DNA from: Echinarachnius parma
Taxonomy: Eukaryota > Echinodermata > Echinoidea > Clypeasteroida > Echinarachniidae
Assembly: GCA_037951105.1 (NCBI GenBank)
Contig: JBAMJV010009327.1
Coordinates: 28,664-92,663, forward strand
Length of the DNA stretch: 64,000 bases
Reading direction: 5' to 3'
A program made the translations under genes and the position numbers. How positions within the stretch are numbered: position 1 is the first letter of the stretch; each line of letters starts with the position of its first letter. Below are positions 33,868 to 43,940 of the stretch, in pieces. The notes beneath the pieces were generated by a model. The model was not told where the DNA came from and searched no databases. It saw nothing but the letters and a program-made list of their open reading frames with translations.

Positions 33868-34130
33868 CTTCTTCTTCTTCTTCTTCTTCTTCTTCTTCTT
33901 CTTCTTCTTCTTCTTCTTCTTCTTCTTCTTCTTCTTCTTCTTCTTCTTCTTCTTCTTCTTCTTCTTCTTCTTCTTCTTCTTCTTCTTCTTCTTCTTCTTC
34001 TTCTTCTTCTTCTTCTTCTTCTTCTTCTTCTTCTTCTTCTTCTTCTTCTTCTTCTTCTTCTTCTTCTTCTTCTTCTTCTTCTTCTTCTTCTTCTTCTTCT
34101 TCTTCTTCTTCTTCTTCTTCTTCTTCTTCT
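33868..34130. repeat. About 260-bp pure (TTC)n tract
   Basis: An uninterrupted CTT/TTC microsatellite joined directly to the first monomer of element F copy 2. The long poly-Leu, poly-Phe, poly-Lys, poly-Arg and poly-Glu frames are its translations. Confidence 0.98.
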
Positions 34131-35062
34131 GCAATTTGGTGCATAAAAACATAAACCATATGCCACATTATGTATGATCCAACAACATAGCTTACAGCCA
34201 AAAATGAGTCCCGAGGGAGCGAAGCGACCGAGGGCTCGGTCAGAGCCAGAGGGGGAGGGTTTGGGAGGGGGTATCCCCCTCCCACGGGGAAGATTTTGCA
34301 TTTATATACTTGAAATGGTGCAATTTGGTGCATCAAAAAACATAAACCATATGCCACATTATGTATGATCCAACAACATAGCTTACAGCCAAAAATGAGT
34401 CCCGAGGGAGCGAAGCGACCGAGGGCTGGGTTAGAGTTAGAGGGGGAGGGTTTGGGAGGGGGTATCCCCCTCCCACGGGGAAGATTTTGCATTTATATAC
34501 TTGAAATGGTGCAATTTGATGCATAAAAACATAAACCATATGCCACATTATGTATGATCCAACAACATAGCTTACAGCCAAAAATGAGTCCCGAGGGAGC
34601 GAAGCGACCGAGGGCTGGCATGGCTGGGGCAGAGCCAGAGGGGGAGGGTTTGGGAGGGGGTATCCCCCTCCCACGGGGAAGATTTTGCATTCATATACTT
34701 GAAATAGTGCAATTTGGTGCACGTCACACAAACAGCCATAGCAATAACAGCCTACACAGGAACTACGTGGACCGGTACAGAAAAATCCATCCCATGCAGA
34801 CGTACACAACAAACTGAGATAATTTGTTTGCGCGCGAAGCGCGCAGCAAAAACGTTAAATGGATGTATAACTTAGTTTTCAAATGTTAGAATTAACAAGT
34901 ATTGGCTGATACATTTAATTTTTTCTTTTCCTGTTTCTTTCTTTTCTTTTTTTTTCTTTTTTTTTGAGGGGGGGGGGCTTTTTTTTTGGGGGGGGGGGCA
35001 AAAACGCGTTTTGCCCCCCCCCCCCCCCCTGCCTCCCCCCACTTCCGGCGCCTATGCAAGTC
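34131..35062 (-). mobile_element. TIR element F, copy 2 (inverted), with three tandem monomers
   Basis: Three monomers start at 34,131, 34,320 and 34,511 (period 189-198 bp), each with GCAATTTGGTGCAT, CCGAGGGAGCGAAGCGACCG and GGGGGTATCCCCC. Beyond 34,815 it matches the start of copy 1 in reverse (GCGCGAAGCGCGC) and ends ACTTCCGGCGCCTAT at 35,041-35,055. Its other end has been replaced by, or runs into, the TTC tract. Confidence 0.65.
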
Positions 35063-36372
35063 GATGACTGTCCATGCTACTGATGCTAGTATGTCTATGA
35101 TTAAACCACACAATGGGCACGTACGTACGTGTCGTCCAATAAGCCCCTGACTTACAGGGTGGGCACATGTCGTGTATCATATTAGTGTTATTTTGTTCGT
35201 TCGGTATTGTGACGGTTTCAAAGGGCATGACATAACACTTATTATGTACAAGTTTTCCGTTTTCATCGGAATACTAAAATATGTCACATATTTCAGTTGT
35301 ATCTGCTGCAGCATAACCAAACATGCTCGAATTGCTTAACTAATTTAGAAAAACACTCAACTTGAATCACTATATCATTTAGTAGAATGTACCAACACTT
35401 TTGTTGACATAAACCTGATCAACCATGTCATGCTAGACACTATCGATCATCATCCCGTAAAGTACAGTTATTCTGTGTTCCACACCTTGGTCAAACACAT
35501 ATCACACATCAGCGACGTCAATGGTTAAAGGAATCTAGAAACATTGTACAAATTCACAAAACGTACTCAAAACTCTTGTCTAGTGGTTCTCTCATACCTT
35601 GTTGCATTCGTCTTTACCAATAGAAGCATGGAATCGTTTTTTTTTTTTTCGAATGTAATTAACATATGAAGGTTTTTCTCCAAATTTGCATATACCCAGA
35701 AACCAAGTAAAATTGTATATTGTGAACCCGAAATGTAGAAATGACGAGTGATACCACTTTTCCAAGGTTGTTTGGGGGCAATGAATCCATTTACGATACT
35801 TAATTGTATGCTCTTTCAAATTTTACACTCAGTTTTGCATACCTCACAGTCACAAAAACAAATATTTCGTGCAGCTCCCTCTATACTAAAACTCCACTAT
35901 CCCTATATAAACGCTCCAATTTATTAATTAATTAATTGTAACTTACAATCGATTGTATCGCTTTCCGCAACGGGGCCCTTGTCTATATATACGACATATA
36001 CAAAACCAGCTACAGGACTATATACTTGTTAAATTTGATGATTAACCCATTTCGCTGATAGTCATGGTCATGAGATCGATTCGAATCGGGACAGTGGATT
36101 GAGAGTTAAATTTGTATTTTCTATTTCAACAAATATGTAGGTTGAACCACGCAGATATAACTATGTTCACTGGTACTTTAACCGTATTCATAAAGGCAAC
36201 ACAGTATGCTGGACACAGATCGACAAGCTTCTCTTTATTATCCGCAAATATGTGTTTCCAAAAAGTATAATTCCGCCCAATCCTACACTTCCGTCAGTGA
36301 GCAGAATACTTGGCATGAGTATTAATACCTATACCACATTTTAATGAGTTATCACTTACTTTCTTTCTCCAG
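35063..36372. other. Upstream region of the GT7 gene, no coding exon
   Basis: Includes a fragment of MITE family A (35,803-35,914: CACTCAGTTTTGCAT...CTCCCTCTATACTAAAACTCC). A 3' splice site TTTCTTTCTCCAG at 36,360-36,372 just before the start codon implies at least one untranslated first exon further upstream, which I could not place. Confidence 0.5.
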
Positions 36373-36379
36373 ATTCAAC

Positions 36380-39300
36380 ATGCGGCGACTTCTTGAGTTA
36401 TTCCTGGGTTTCTTCGGTGCCATAAGTAGACGACCGATGCGGAACAACAACAAGCAACATCATCCCCAACAATCTGGGGATGAGAAAGCACCTACTAGAA
36501 TCGACATGATGAAAGGATGCGGCTGCTTACGAGGGTCCCCTTCTCGGTGGCAGCTAATCAGGGAGGCGTGTCGGCCCAGTAGAGGCCTGGTGATCGCCTC
36601 GCTCTACGTTCTTACCGGGCTCAGCGTCCTAACCACCTACGCTTTCTGGGATTTCGTCGACATGAACAGTGCAAGAGGTTTGTATATTCACTATTTTGGT
36701 TAACATACAACAAAACCGATACATGTATTAATTGAGGTGATTAAAAAAGTCAAAAGAAAACACACGTCAATGCATATTTGGTTAAAAATATCAAATCTTG
36801 TCAAATGTTTATATCGTTTTGTTTTTCTGCACGGATATATCAACTGTCTCTTAGATTTATAGATGTCTATTTGAAAAACAAACATATATCCATCTGAGAT
36901 GCATCATATTGTTAGTTGTTTATCAAAATTGAATAAAAACTAGAAATTGTTGCGATGTCTGGTAACCTTTGTCAACACGGTACGTATATAAAATAATGTA
37001 TATAATATTTATAGAAACTTTGACATATTTTTTTTCTTTCAGGAACGCTCGAGTCTCCGTCGTCGTACATCCACGGGAACCAGAGGGGGGTGTCACGTGG
37101 TATACGCGGTGTCTTTGACTTGAAGAGCCGCGTCAACAAGGAACTCAGCAACCTGTTCGCCATCGAGCACGACGCCAGCAGCTTCGGACATCAGATGCAG
37201 ATGCAGGACGCAATCGTCGATGATTTTGAGGACAGGAAGAAAAACTCCACGCCCGATGACGGGGAGGCGCCCCAAGTCGTGCAAGTTGTCGTTAACAGAG
37301 GTAAATTTGATTTCGATATAGTTCTTAGTTTTGAAATCATTCAATGTAAAAAGACTTCAAATTGAATTGTGATGTATTGATGAACTAACTGAACACGGTA
37401 AAAAAAAAATCAAGAGATTGCACTTCGAGTACATTGTTTTATCCCATGCCGTTGCTGATTTGCTGAAGCAAGTTACCACTTTCATGACGTTTAAACAAAA
37501 TAAACTAAACACTCAAACTTAAATTCACAGATTAGCTACCAAACCTCGACCACATTTATAAGCCTCTCGATTGTCAAACACATGATTTTATTAGGTCTAA
37601 GCAAAGTATACTCATTTTGTATTATATAGTTAGATATCAAACATAAGATTCGAATTGTTTTAACTTTCATTTCTAACAGGCTCATTTAGTGGCAACGAGA
37701 GGCCGATATGCCAAGAGCTCGACATACCAGGATTAGGTAAATATTCGTTATTTCCTGTTTGTTCGTTCGTTTGTTTGTTTGTTTGGGGTTTTTTTGTACA
37801 TGTTTGGAGGTTGTTGTTTCAGGACTTTAGATTGAAATAATAATTCCAAAAAATGTTGCACTCCCCAGTTTGCACAAAATTGATATATACTTGGCATGTG
37901 ATTGATTTTAAAATGTAAAGCTGTTCAAGGCATAGTTGAGTTTTGGTAAAGAGGGCACAGTTTTGGTCAAAGTGAATTTTAGTTACCAAAACCTGCACAA
38001 TTACATTACAAACTTATATTTATTACTCCACACTGCTCGAAAGGAATGAAAAATTACAAATGACTGAGTAAAAAGCCCGCTTTCATTTTTAAAAAGAGCC
38101 GTTAAAACTCATGAGGGCGCTCTCTAAAAGCTCATTGGTTTCAACCATTTAAAATTAAATATTGTGCATGTGATGTTTTGTTAAAATAATGATTTGATAG
38201 AGAGAAAATCAACAACTATTTAACAACCTCTTTTGTAATTTTTTTTAAAAGTGGAAGCATTAAAATGTAAATTAACGGTTGGTTCAAAATTATCGAATAA
38301 TTATATTATCACAAATGGGATATGCAATAATAGTTTATGGATATTTCAGCTATTTCTGAACCGATTTTGATTTTTTAAAAAGTTTATTCTGTCATTAAAA
38401 GTGTATGCTCTTTCAAATTGACACTCAGTTTTTCATTATCTCACAAACAATATATTTTGTGTAGCGCCCTCTCTTCCAAAAACTCAACCATCTCTTTAAT
38501 TATAAGCATCTCCAGGAACGGTCAATTAATGCCCAATAAACCCTTATTGAATGAATCGAAAATGCCCATGTCGGATTCCGAGTACGGATCTCCGGTCCGG
38601 TTCTGAAGGAAGTACAGAGATCGTCCGAGAAGCCAATGTCATTCTCCACAAAGTTGAAATTTAGTTTCCAGTCACCATCCTTATACCAGACCAAAACATT
38701 AATTTCAAATTATATTCTTCATTATCCCAAAAAAATCGAAAGTCATTATGATTGTTTTACCGATTTCTTTGTAAATCGTTTGACAGTGGGGAAGCGAAAA
38801 GTCGATCTGAAAGAAGACATGCCCATGTCGGATTCCGAGAACCGGATCTTCGGTCCGGTTCTGAAGGAAGTGCAGAGATCGGTCCGAGAAGCCAATGACA
38901 TTCTTCATAAGAAGCTCGAGGGCGCGAAGACGGGGAACGTAACGCGAAAGGTAGATTGGGCTGTTCGATTCGGTGATCGACTCCCAGGCAATCGGCATCA
39001 ACAAGTACTGGTACCTACCAGGCGGCCACTGGAAACCAATGGACTGTATACCTAGATGGAAGGTAGGCGAAAATAAGTCGCTAAAACTGACATACATTGA
39101 GAAGGAAAGGCTATGTTCGTCAATCATCACAACAATGATAAAGTTTCATAACAATGATAAAGTTTCATGCGATATTAACAAGACCAACGTTCGTGTCATG
39201 TAATGTATTTCTATATAGTTGCGGGCATAACGAAACAAACTTAGGAGGAATAATATTACAAATACACAAATATTTAAAATCTTTTTAAATGAAAGAAACC

Positions 39301-42300
39301 GTGGAAAGAACTCCTGAAAAGATGTTTTTTTTAATACTTCAGAAAACAAATACAATTTTAAAAGGTGTTTATGTTTCTGTAACCTTTAATTTGTCATTGA
39401 TACTGTAATAATTTACTCTGAAAACCCATTCAAAGTTATTTTTGTTTGTTTTCAGGTCGCAATTATCATACCTTTTCGCGATCGATTCTATCATCTACCG
39501 ATTGTCCTGCGATACCTCATCCCAATGCTGCAGCGACAGTTCCTAGAATTCAGCTTCTTTATCGTCGAGCAGGTATGAATTTGAGTCTAAATTTGGCCTT
39601 ACCATGACCTGACATCCACGCGATCACGAGTGTTCAAGACTCACCGTGCCAATGTTTTATGTTAAGGGCCACTTTGCAGAAATATCTGCAATAGATTGTA
39701 ACGTTGCAAATAATTATGCAAGTCAGAAAATGTGCACATTTTTAACCAATCCGATTCGCGTATTTAGACACGCGTTCTGACTTGCAATTAATTGCAACTC
39801 TACAATCGTTTGCAAGTCTTTATGCAACGGGGCCAAGGTGGTACATATCTCCATTTCTGCAACCCTATGCCACGCGTAATACTAAAGAAGAGAAAGTGAT
39901 TGGGCCCATCGATCCTCTGATAACTCCAACAGTTGGCACTAGTTTAATCTATTAATCATATCCTAAATACGATGGTAAGATACCGATCAATGCAATCTAC
40001 TTACTATGATAATGTGCACTGGTTGCAACAAAACGTCTTATTTACCTAATGGGCGAACGACTTACTATTACACGAGCTATTTTGATTTTCGTCGGGTTTC
40101 AGACACTTATTTTTTTAAATTGTCACATACATCAAATAAGTATTGACCAGCAAAACGTAAAGCCGACCGCGTTGTAGCAGACTCCAAGAATGACAATCTT
40201 TAAAGGGGAATTACCCCTTATCCTTTTGACTTACTGGATGTGATGAGAGCATAACTACTATCATTGCTAGTCACTTATTTCCTCATGAATAGTCCCGATT
40301 ACAAAATAACCAATATTTTATGGACCACTGTCGTCTGCTTTCAATGCCCATAGGAGGCGGCCATTTCTTCAACTAATGAACTACTCGCGGTGAAATGACG
40401 TGGCAGGCGGAGAACACAATAGCATTATCGTAACCCGCTATTGTGTTCTCCGCCTGACACGTCTTTCTCCGCGAGAAATTGAAGAAATGGCCGCCTCCTG
40501 TTGGCATTGAAAGCAGACGACAGTGGGCCATAAAATAATGATTATTTTTATTATTGGGAATATTCATGAGGAAATAAGTGACTAGAAATGACAAGAGTTA
40601 TGCTCTCATCACATCCAGTAAGTCAAAAGGCTAGGAGTTCCTTCCCCTTTAAATGTAAATTTGTTTCGACAGGCCAACGATGAGCTGTTCAATCGAGCGA
40701 TGCTGATGAATGTCGGGTTCCTGGAGGCACTCAACTTCACCAACTACGACTGCTTCGTCATCCACGACGTCGACCACGTTCCCCTCGACGACAACAACTA
40801 CTACGGGTGCTCGGGGATGCCTAGGCACTTTGTCTCGGGAGCGGACCGATGGAACTATAAGTAAGTTGCAACCACCAACCCAACTCATTCATGTCAATCA
40901 AACACATAGCCAACATCACTTTGTGCATTTTGTGCTTAGGATGTATTTTGTACTTACATAAGTTTGACCGTTCGATTGGCGAGTCTTACATGATAAGCCT
41001 TGTTGTCTATGCTTGTAAAATAGTATACTAAGTTACGTTATCGTATACAAAAATAATTTTGTCTGCGTTACGCCCAAGTTGACGAAATTTCAAAATTAGA
41101 CGAACATGATAAATTGTTTACAATACAAGTGACGAAATGAGTTTAGGTGGGGAAGGATATGAAAACAATGCGAGAGACAAAGTTTGATAATAACTTCTTT
41201 ATTCGTTGTTACAGATTGCCATACGACAATTTCTTCGGGGCCGTGACGGGGTTGACGACGGGTCAGATCCGGCGCATCAACGGCTTCCCCAACGTATACT
41301 GGGGGTGGGGCGGGGAGGACGACGAGATCTGGAAGCGCGTCAAGGAGGTCGGCCTCGAGATCGCACGACGGAAGGGGCCCATCGGACATTATGACGTCAT
41401 AAGACATCACCACAAGAGCGCGCCGCTCGCAAAGGAAAGGTAGGTATGCCCGCACGCGAATTTTTAAACCGTAGGATGGCAACTGGAGATTGATGAATTA
41501 TTCATAAGCAGCGATGTAGTTCAAGGGCTACTCATGAATATTCATTACTTGGATTAGGGTTTGGATGAATCTGAGGATTATAATTACGACGAGACCCTTC
41601 TGACCATCGGCAAGTTGCGTGGCCTAATGGTCATGCTGTGGACTTAAGTTTAACACTTCTTGATAACATGGGTTCGAATCCTCTGTTCTTTTTTTCTTTT
41701 GCCATAATAAGTGATGAGTAGCGGTTTATTTAGTAAATGTATCATGCACAGTTTTCACTAAGGTCTGAAAACTGTGCCCAACATCACTGCGCATGCTCAT
41801 TGCTTATCTCCACTTGCCATCCTACGGTTTAAAAATTCGCTGCCCGCACGAGTCGGTGTAAACGAACTTTTTGCTTACGATTGAAATTTAACCAAATGTT
41901 TTTTGTATTATTTGATATGATTCTTCTTCTTCTTCTTTTTTACATGGGTTACTACAATCGTTCAACGTAGGCTTCAAAACCTTAATAATGACAGATTAAC
42001 ATTATATAACTCTTTGACTTCCAAAGTACATTCTTTACACCCTCTATATCAATTATAATGTCCACAAAGAAGAAGAATTTGCAATGTTTGCGGATTTGTT
42101 ATTATCTGCAATCGTTCATTCTAAGAATTCTATGTATGTTTGTTTTTGTTTCAGGTGGTGCTATATACATGCAAGATACGAATGGCGGAATGTCGTCGTT
42201 GAAACAAAGTTCATCGCTTACACCCTTTATCATGTTTATATCAACTATGTCCACCAATAAGACTTAATAACTTTCCTGGGTTGTGAAATGCGAATGTCGT

Positions 42301-42759
42301 TATTTGGGGGTTTGCGGTGTTCTGCAATCAATCGTCCATTCTGATAATTCTATATTACGTTGTTCTGTTTTTTTTTTTTTAAGGTATGGGTTACTACAAT
42401 CGTTCAAGGGGCGCTATAAGGATGACGGACTAAGTGACATCGCGTATCCGCTACCAATCTACACCCTAAACGCTCTCTACACCAATGTCAACGTCGACAT
42501 TCGCAAGATCAAACCCCACTATCCAATGCCGGCGGTCAAAGGGGTAAAGAAGGATTCGCAGAACGCGCTCATGAACAAAATGAAGGAGATGACGCTAAAA
42601 GCGCGCAAAGCCGGAGGACCGAATGTTCGGGTACCCGAGCACGCCAAGCAGAAGCCGAACGATGCCGAAGATTCACCGAAGGCGGCGGAAAATTCACCGG
42701 AGGCGGCCGAAGATTCTCCGAAGGCAGAGAAGGTCGAAGATGACGATAAAGGAAACTGA
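36380..42759 (+). CDS. Beta-1,4-galactosyltransferase-like Golgi enzyme (GT7 family), 8 coding exons
   Basis: Predicted to transfer Gal (or GalNAc) from the UDP-sugar to terminal GlcNAc in the Golgi lumen. Coding exons: 36,380-36,677; 37,043-37,300; 37,680-37,736; 38,787-39,062 (see the frame note at 38,951); 39,456-39,572; 40,673-40,860; 41,215-41,439; 42,384-42,759. All junctions are GT-AG and phases agree. The protein is 585 or 597 aa, longer than typical family members (about 350-400). A cytosolic tail of about 68 aa is followed by a type II anchor at about 70-90 and a long stem of about 180 residues without known domains. The catalytic domain starts VAIIIPFRDR, has FNRA, the metal-binding D-V-D, NGFPNVYWGWGGEDDE and IRHHH. 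The C-terminus is an added acidic tail. Family assignment is firm; donor sugar and ortholog are not. Confidence 0.93.
37924..38499 (-). mobile_element. MITE family A, copy 3 (intron 3 of the GT7 gene)
   Basis: Ends CATAGTTGAGTTTTGGTA and AAACTCAACCATCTCTTTAA are inverted. The core CAGCTATTTCTGAACCGATT is shared with the copies at 43.9, 52.3 and 60.6 kb. Full-length copy 6 shows TTAA at both ends. Confidence 0.75.
38562..38653 (+). pseudogene. Decayed partial copy of GT7 exon 4 in intron 3
   Basis: About 92 bp matching exon 4 (38,820-38,912): ATGCCCATGTCGGATTCCGA, then TCCGGTCCGGTTCTGAAGGA, then GTCCGAGAAGCCAATG. Two single-base losses break the frame. It lies about 225 bp upstream of the real exon. 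Confidence 0.85.
38787..39062 (+). CDS. GT7 exon 4, with an internal frame change
   Basis: The first part continues exon 3 in frame (VGKRKVDLKEDMPMSDSENR ... GNVTRK). The last part must be read one base later to give NKYWYLPGGHWKPMDCIPRW and join exon 5 in phase. Either a 37-nt intron (38,951-38,987, GTAGAT...CTCCCAG, phase 0) is spliced out, or one base (for example a T near 38,958) is surplus. Both restore a length divisible by three. Confidence 0.8.
39666..39834. mobile_element. Palindromic MITE with GGGCC ends (intron 5 of the GT7 gene)
   Basis: GGGCCACTTTGCAGAAATAT...TATGCAAGTCAGAA on the left is mirrored by TTCTGACTTGCAAT...CTTTATGCAACGGGGCC on the right, with arms of about 65 bp. Confidence 0.65.
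40200..40652. mobile_element. TTAA-flanked foldback MITE next to GT7 exon 6
   Basis: Arms of about 210 bp: TTAAAGGGGAA...TTTTGACTTACTGGATGTG on the left and CACATCCAGTAAGTCAAAAG...TTCCCCTTTAA on the right. TTAA at each end suggests piggyBac-type mobilisation. The right end is 20 bp from the exon 6 acceptor. Confidence 0.85.
40673..40860 (+). CDS. GT7 exon 6: metal-binding DVD motif
   Basis: Encodes ANDELFNRAMLMNVGF (the FNRA motif) and CFVIHDVDHVPLDDNN with the D-V-D expected to hold Mn-UDP-sugar, plus one N-F-T sequon. Its 3' splice site is only about 20 bp from the end of a foldback MITE. Confidence 0.92.
41215..41439 (+). CDS. GT7 exon 7: catalytic loop
   Basis: Encodes LPYDNFFGAVTG, NGFPNVYWGWGGEDDEIW and DVIRHHHKS. 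By eye-alignment to bovine B4GALT1, Phe stands at the Tyr289 position (donor-sugar selectivity) and Val at the Met344 metal-ligand position, while the His347 equivalent is kept. Confidence 0.9.
41457..41842. mobile_element. hAT-like MITE, 8-bp duplication CCCGCACG, carrying a tRNA-like core
   Basis: CGAATTTTTAAACCGTAGGA at the left and TCCTACGGTTTAAAAATTCG+CTG at the right. CCCGCACG flanks both ends (41,449-41,456; 41,843-41,850). The insertion begins 17 bp after the exon 7 donor. Confidence 0.85.
41628..41693 (+). ncRNA. tRNA-Leu(UAA)-like relic inside the MITE
   Basis: GTGGCCTAATGGTCATG matches an A-box/D-arm, GTGGACTTAAGT matches the anticodon arm of tRNA-Leu(UAA), and GGGTTCGAATCC is a perfect B-box. 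The stems are imperfect, so it is not a working tRNA, but both pol III promoter boxes look usable. Confidence 0.6.
41942..42067 (+). pseudogene. Decayed copy 1 of the GT7 last exon
   Basis: ATGGGTTACTACAATCGTTC is identical to the start of exon 8. Later CTTTACACCCTCTATATCAA and ATGTCCAC correspond to the TACACCCT...CTCTACACCAATGTC region. It lacks a 3' splice AG and has an early stop. Confidence 0.7.
42155..42260 (+). CDS. Possible alternative last exon of the GT7 gene (copy 2)
   Basis: A good acceptor (TTTGTTTTTGTTTCAG) is followed by 106 bp open in the phase left by exon 7, ending in TAA. The segment AYTLYHVYINYV resembles exon 8 IYTLNALYTNVNV. The preceding intron stretch (TTTGCGG...CTGCAAT...CATTCT) is also repeated before exon 8. 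If used, it would give a shorter C-terminus without the acidic tail. It could equally be a pseudo-exon. Confidence 0.4.
42384..42759 (+). CDS. GT7 exon 8: end of catalytic domain and acidic repeat tail
   Basis: RYGLLQSFKGRYKDDGLSDI then YPLPIYTLNALYTNVNVDI match the conserved C-terminal part of GT7 enzymes. About 65 extra residues follow: a basic stretch, then three A-E-D/N-S-P-K/E-A repeats and an acidic end. Mammalian enzymes stop soon after the conserved VDI. Confidence 0.9.
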
Positions 42760-43100
42760 CCAGGTGGAACAATGGTGAAAGATAAGGAGGAAAAGAAATT
42801 ACGTTAATGACGAGAAATTAAAGAAATATCCGAATTAAAACTTGTCTTAGCGGCCATCTGTCTATAGCAGCATACCTGCCTTTAGTCAGGAAAGTGGCAC
42901 CAAAAGTGATTTCTTGTAGAGAAACACAATGCTATGGGACCTTTTTCTAAAATAGTATATTGAGGCCACCTGTCTATAGTCGTCACTCTTGTTAATTCCC
43001 TTGGGTGGTCACTTATTATGCACAGGTTTGACTGTACAGAAAGTATGAAGAAAAGAAAAGTATAGTATTAGTAAGTATAGAAAGAGGAGTGATAATGGGA
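42760..43100 (+). other. 3' flank of the GT7 gene, with a short repeat
   Basis: Presumed 3' UTR; no clear AATAAA close to the stop. GCGGCCATCTGTCTATAG near 42,850 and GAGGCCACCTGTCTATAG near 42,962 are the two halves of a dispersed repeat that ends CAGGTTTGACTGTAC. Confidence 0.4.
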
Positions 43101-43103
43101 TGC

Positions 43104-43219
43104 CGAGAAATTAGGTGATGATGATGATCACGATGATGATGATGATGATGATGATGATGAAGAAGATGAAGATGATGACGACGACGACGACGACGATGAT
43201 GATGATGATGATGATGATG
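43104..43219. repeat. (GAT)n compound microsatellite
   Basis: ATG/GAT triplets interrupted by GAA and GAC runs. The His- and Met-rich frames are its translations. Confidence 0.95.
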
Positions 43220-43289
43220 TTCGGACATGTCAAACGGAAAGTTGTCTGCTGGTACAGACGTCCACCTGAATTTCTTGGAAACTATTATT

Positions 43290-43630
43290 TTGAAAAAAAT
43301 TTTATAAATGACTTCAGTCCTTGTATTCCGGAATCTGGTTAGGAATTGCCAACAGTGTTCGGTTATACATTTTAATTACGTATACGACAATATTTGTACA
43401 AGATACTTTGGTACTTTCATTCCAGAAATGTGGCTCATTGTTGCCAACTGTACTTGGTAAATTATTGAATCTCTCGAAAGCTATTTAACTAGACTTTTTA
43501 AAGTGAACGTGATATATTTATTCCAGAATCTGATTTCCTGATTGGTTATACAATTCTCATTCTTGAAAGCTATTTGGCAACACTTTTATAAGTGACTTTG
43601 ATATTTGTATTCCAGAATCTGGTTCTTTTT
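43290..43630 (+). repeat. Four diverged tandem units of about 95 bp
   Basis: TTTTATAA.TGACTT...TTGTATTCCAGAATCTGGTT recurs at about 43,300, 43,395, 43,494 and 43,585. Confidence 0.6.
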
Positions 43631-43940
43631 CGTGTTGTACTGAGAGGTTCATGTCCGCAATATTACCAATAATGTCAATGATTTATGAACATTCGGGAAT
43701 GTTGTGGTAAATTCGTTCGAATTGTCGATGTTTGTCTCCCAACTCGAATGCCATAAGTTATGTTGTTTACAATGATATCGTTTTCAATAGAAATTAGTAA
43801 AGTAAAACGAAGGATCTGATCATCATATAATCTATTTCATAATATTTTTAATGAAATATTAATTAATTAAGGTAACGAAATGTGGACAACAAGAGCAGCT
43901 TAATTATGATGTTGAAATGTTAATTTATTTGAGGAGATGT

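Noticed and set aside
33817-34492. Open frames of 98-214 codons rich in Lys, Arg, Glu, Leu or Phe
   Set aside because: Translations of the (TTC)n tract and of element F monomers.
36060-36100. tRNA-like B-box (GATTCGAATC) upstream of the GT7 gene
   Set aside because: No A-box or foldable arms in the expected place. The word is palindromic and may occur by chance.
43016-43228. His-rich and Met-rich proteins
   Set aside because: Translations of the (GAT)n microsatellite.
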